From Oscillospiraceae bacterium (GTDB lineage Bacteria; Bacillota_A; Clostridia; Oscillospirales; Oscillospiraceae): a stretch of DNA of 16,405 nt. The stretch covers positions 1-16,405 of the forward strand of contig JAFYAB010000085.1 of the NCBI GenBank assembly GCA_017540945.1, given 5' to 3'. Below are positions 14,288-16,405 of this stretch, one piece after another. Position 1 is the first letter of the stretch. The number at the start of each line of letters is the position of its first letter. The notes beneath the pieces are model-generated. The model saw only the letters and a list, made by a program, of their open reading frames with translations. It did not search any database and was not told the DNA's origin. The position numbers and the translations under genes are program-made.

Positions 14288-15661
14288 TTATTCGAACAGA
14301 GGCAGGGCCCGATGTAGGTAGCGGCCGCCGGTCTCCTCCAGGAGCTTCCCGTTGTCCACGGCGAGCCTGCCGCGGAGCCAGACCTGCTTGATGGAGCCGG
14401 TGACGGGGAAGCCCTCGTAGATGCTGTAATCCACGTTGGCGATCATGTCCGCGGCGTGGATGGCGTGCTCGCCCTTGGGATCGTAGAGCACCAGATCGGC
14501 GTCGAAGCCCTCCCGAATGGCCCCCTTGCGGCCCCAAAGGCCGTAGAGCTTGGCGTTGTTGGTGGACAGGACCTCGACCATCTTCTCCTTGGTGATGCGG
14601 CCCGCGGCCACGCCGTAGGTGTAGAGCAGCTCCACCCGGTTCTCAATGCCGGGAACGCCGCCGGGGATCTTGGAGAAGTCCTCCCGGCCCAGGGCCTTCT
14701 GGGCCAGGGTAAAGCTGCAGTGGTCGGTGTTGACGGTCTGGATCTCCCCCGCCGCCAGGCCCCGCCAGAGCCGGGCCTGATCTCTGGGCTTGCGCAGCGG
14801 CGGAGCGCAGACGTACCTGGCTCCCTCGAAATTCGGCAGGCTGTAGTAGCGGTCCTCCAGCAGCAGATAGTGGGGGCAGGTCTCCACATAGACCTTCTGA
14901 CCCCGGGCCCGGGCGGCCTTGATCTCCGCCATCGCCGCCGTGCAGGTGGTGTGGACCACGATCACGGGCGTGTCCGCGATGGCCGCCATCTTCAGCAGAC
15001 GCCCCACGGCCTCCGCCTCCGCAAGCGCTGGCCGGCTGAGGGGATGAGAGGCCGGGGACAGCTCCCCCGCCGCCTTCCGGGCTTCGATCAGGGCGTCGAT
15101 CACGCCGGCGTTCTCACAGTGGACCCCGGCCACGGCCCCCAGACGCTTGAGCTCGCACAGGGCTTCAAAGGCGGCCTTGTCCCCCACCATCATGGCGGGA
15201 TAGGTCAGATACATCTTGAAGGAGCTGACGCCCTGCTCGATCATGGCGGGGAGCTCGGCGCGAATGCCCGCGTTCCAGTCGTCGATGGTCATATGGAAGC
15301 CGTAGTCGCAGGCGCTGTTTCCGTCGGCTCTCTCGTGCCAGAGCTCCAGGCCGTGCTGCAGGGTCTCGCCCTTGTTGGGGCAGGCGAAGTCGATCACGAC
15401 GGTGGTGCCGCCCCGGATGGCGGCCCGGCCGCCGGTGCGGAAGCTGTCGGCGGTGGTGGTGCCCGCCAGATCCAGCTGGAAGTGGGTATGGGCGTCGATG
15501 GCGCCGGGGAACATCAGCAGCCCGCTGCAGTCCACGACCTTGGCGTCGGGGCTTTCGATGTGATCGTCGATCCGCTGGATCTTCTCGTTGCAGACCAGCA
15601 GGTCGCAGATCCGGGATCCGTCGGCGTTTACGACGGCAGCGTTTCGGAACAGCGTTTTCAT
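14288..15661 (-). CDS. hydA: D-hydantoinase / dihydropyrimidinase
   Basis: A 457-residue cyclic amidohydrolase. Metal-site residues are all visible: DAHTH (H58, H60), the lysine that is carboxylated in SSFKMYLTYP (K149), H181 in VHCEN, H237 in VVHTT, and D313 in NTDHCSF. The length is normal for the family. It opens the ring of 5,6-dihydropyrimidines or 5-substituted hydantoins. SSFKMY and the C-terminal NNAKLYGLWGRKG favour hydantoinase/dihydropyrimidinase over allantoinase or dihydroorotase. Two ATGs are available: the one at 15661 lies 8 bases from GGAG, while the one at 15667 lies only 2 bases from it, so 15661 is preferred. No carbamoylase or other pyrimidine-catabolism gene is in the window, so the physiological substrate is open. 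The gene has its own promoter, divergent from the sigma factor gene. Confidence 0.92.
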   Translation of the reverse strand: MKTLFRNAAVVNADGSRICDLLVCNEKIQRIDDHIESPDAKVVDCSGLLMFPGAIDAHTHFQLDLAGTTTADSFRTGGRAAIRGGTTVVIDFACPNKGETLQHGLELWHERADGNSACDYGFHMTIDDWNAGIRAELPAMIEQGVSSFKMYLTYPAMMVGDKAAFEALCELKRLGAVAGVHCENAGVIDALIEARKAAGELSPASHPLSRPALAEAEAVGRLLKMAAIADTPVIVVHTTCTAAMAEIKAARARGQKVYVETCPHYLLLEDRYYSLPNFEGARYVCAPPLRKPRDQARLWRGLAAGEIQTVNTDHCSFTLAQKALGREDFSKIPGGVPGIENRVELLYTYGVAAGRITKEKMVEVLSTNNAKLYGLWGRKGAIREGFDADLVLYDPKGEHAIHAADMIANVDYSIYEGFPVTGSIKQVWLRGRLAVDNGKLLEETGGRYLHRALPLFE

Positions 15662-15692
15662 TGACATCGCTCCTTTATTATTTTATAACAGT

Positions 15693-15721
15693 ATTATAAC
15701 ATGAAGCGGAACCGATAACAA
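15693..15721 (-). promoter_or_regulatory. sigma-A promoter of the hydantoinase gene
   Basis: Minus strand TTGTTA (15716-15721), 17-base spacer, TATAAT (15693-15698), about 32 bases before the start at 15661. Its -35 is only 9 bases from the -35 of the divergent sigma factor promoter. Confidence 0.72.
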
Positions 15722-15730
15722 GCCGCAGCT

Positions 15731-15760
15731 GCAACTTTTTTCCTGCTTCAAACGTATATA
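15731..15760 (+). promoter_or_regulatory. probable ECF-type promoter of the sigma factor gene
   Basis: GCAACTTTTTT (from 15731) and CGTATATA (15753-15760), with 17 bases between GCAAC and CGTA. An AAC-type -35 plus a CGT-type -10 is the usual signature of ECF sigma factor promoters, so the gene probably drives its own transcription. A 10-bp palindrome (cctgcgcagg, 15766-15775) lies in the short leader. Confidence 0.55.
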
Positions 15761-15794
15761 GAGTACCTGCGCAGGAAGCAACGGAGGTGATCGC

Positions 15795-16265
15795 TTGCAG
15801 GATAAGACGATTTTGGAGGCCCGCTACCGGGCGAATTTCCGGACGGTCTGGAATATTTGTCTGAGCTTTCTCAAAAACCCGGCGGACACGGAGGACGCGG
15901 TGCAGGAGAGCTTTCTCCGGCTGGCCCAGGAGACGCAGCCCTTTGCGAGCGAGGAGCACGTGAAGGCCTGGCTGATCCGCACGGCGAAAAACCTCTGCCG
16001 GGACGAGCTGCGCCGCCAACGGCGGCGGGAGCTGCCCCTGGAGGAGGCGCGGAACGCCGCCGCGGCGGTCCCGGAGATCGACGAGACCCTGGCCGCCCTG
16101 CGGACGCTGCCGGAAAAATACCGGGCGGCGATCTACCTGTACTATTACGAGGGCCTGCCGGTGGAGCGGATCGCGAAGCTGCTGGACCGGCGCGAGAGCA
16201 CCGTCCGCAGCGACCTCCGCCGGGGCCGTGAAGCCCTGAAAAAACTGCTTGACGCGCCGAAATAG
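15795..16265 (+). CDS. ECF-type RNA polymerase sigma factor
   Basis: A 156-residue protein with a region 2 in the first 70 residues (NPADTEDAVQESFLRL, then AWLIRTAKNLCRDELR) and a region 4 helix-turn-helix near residues 100-150 (LPEKYRAAIYLYYYEGLPVE, then STVRSDLRRGREALKKLL). No region 1 or 3 is present, as expected for ECF factors. The start is TTG at 15795; GGAGGTGA begins 12 bases upstream, giving good spacing, and there is no better ATG. It directs RNA polymerase to a small regulon, usually in response to cell-envelope signals. Anti-sigma partners normally follow directly, but only 140 bases remain after the stop and they hold a repeat, so the partner, if any, lies outside the window. Confidence 0.9.
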   Translation: MQDKTILEARYRANFRTVWNICLSFLKNPADTEDAVQESFLRLAQETQPFASEEHVKAWLIRTAKNLCRDELRRQRRRELPLEEARNAAAAVPEIDETLAALRTLPEKYRAAIYLYYYEGLPVERIAKLLDRRESTVRSDLRRGREALKKLLDAPK

Positions 16266-16305
16266 CGTCATTTCGAAAAATCGGGATTTGTAGGGATCTT
16301 TCTTT

Positions 16306-16378
16306 CGTAGGGGCCGATGCCCACATCGGCCCTCCCTGTGGACCGGGGAAAGGGCCGATGTGGGCATCGGCCCCTACG
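16306..16378. repeat. 28-bp perfect inverted repeat made of two hairpin elements
   Basis: Arms 16306-16333 and 16351-16378 are perfect reverse complements around a 17-base spacer. Each arm is itself a hairpin (7-bp stem gccgatg/catcggc), and the outer ends read cgtagggg/cccctacg. The end motif is the same as in the 12.27-12.39 kb repeats. It lies 40 bases past the sigma factor stop and could end transcription or block it from passing, although no T-run follows. Confidence 0.82.
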
Positions 16379-16405
16379 GAGCGACTCTGTCGTCGATACC
16401 TCCCC

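Overview
The window looks like a chromosomal segment of a Gram-positive gut Clostridia bacterium, most likely Oscillospiraceae-like. This is inferred from house-keeping genes at roughly 60-65% GC by eye, strong AGGAGG-type ribosome binding sites, sigma-A promoters with 17-bp spacers, an SLH-anchored surface protein with Listeria-Bacteroides (Flg_new-type) repeats, the DUF421/DUF4363 pair, and short GC-rich hairpin repeats ending in CCCTACG. No tRNA, rRNA, CRISPR, transposase or phage gene was seen.

Layout. (1) 43-2627, minus strand: a two-gene operon with its own promoter, encoding an intracellular ParB-like/BMP-type ligand-binding fusion protein translationally coupled to a calcineurin-like phosphoesterase. 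A near-consensus promoter at bases 1-29 reads leftward out of the window. (2) 2758-4065, minus: a PF14907-like nucleotidyltransferase whose coding sequence has taken up a double-hairpin intergenic repeat in frame. Its terminator, and the terminator in front of its own promoter, are nearly the same hairpin, and each is followed by a TTGACC-17-TANAAT promoter. (3) 4266-5302, minus: an HPr-kinase-like P-loop kinase and a PqqD-like protein, a pair known from RiPP (modified peptide) loci, but here with no maturase. (4) 5421-11901, minus: an apparent three-gene transcription unit made of a 1898-residue SLH surface protein, a small acidic lipoprotein with a 72-bp tandem duplication, and an unrecognised 92-residue protein, ended by a strong terminator. 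A promoter and an 18-bp perfect palindrome lie upstream of the surface-protein gene. (5) 11902-12481: a gene-free stretch with a tract of hairpin repeats. (6) 12482-13568, plus: a DUF421 (YetF-like) membrane protein and a DUF4363 protein. (7) 13658-14149, minus: a dCMP-deaminase-type enzyme. (8) 14288-15661, minus: a D-hydantoinase/dihydropyrimidinase. (9) 15795-16265, plus: an ECF sigma factor with a probable self-recognised promoter, divergent from the hydantoinase gene. The window ends in a 28-bp perfect inverted repeat.

How the parts may work together. The most suggestive block is 4.2-11.9 kb: a peptide-binding PqqD-like protein and a serine-kinase-like enzyme directly downstream of a surface-protein/lipoprotein/small-protein operon, with a nucleotidyltransferase next in line. 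This could be an orphan peptide- or protein-modification module, but no substrate is proven. The enzymes at the right end (dCMP deaminase, hydantoinase) touch pyrimidine metabolism but have separate promoters.
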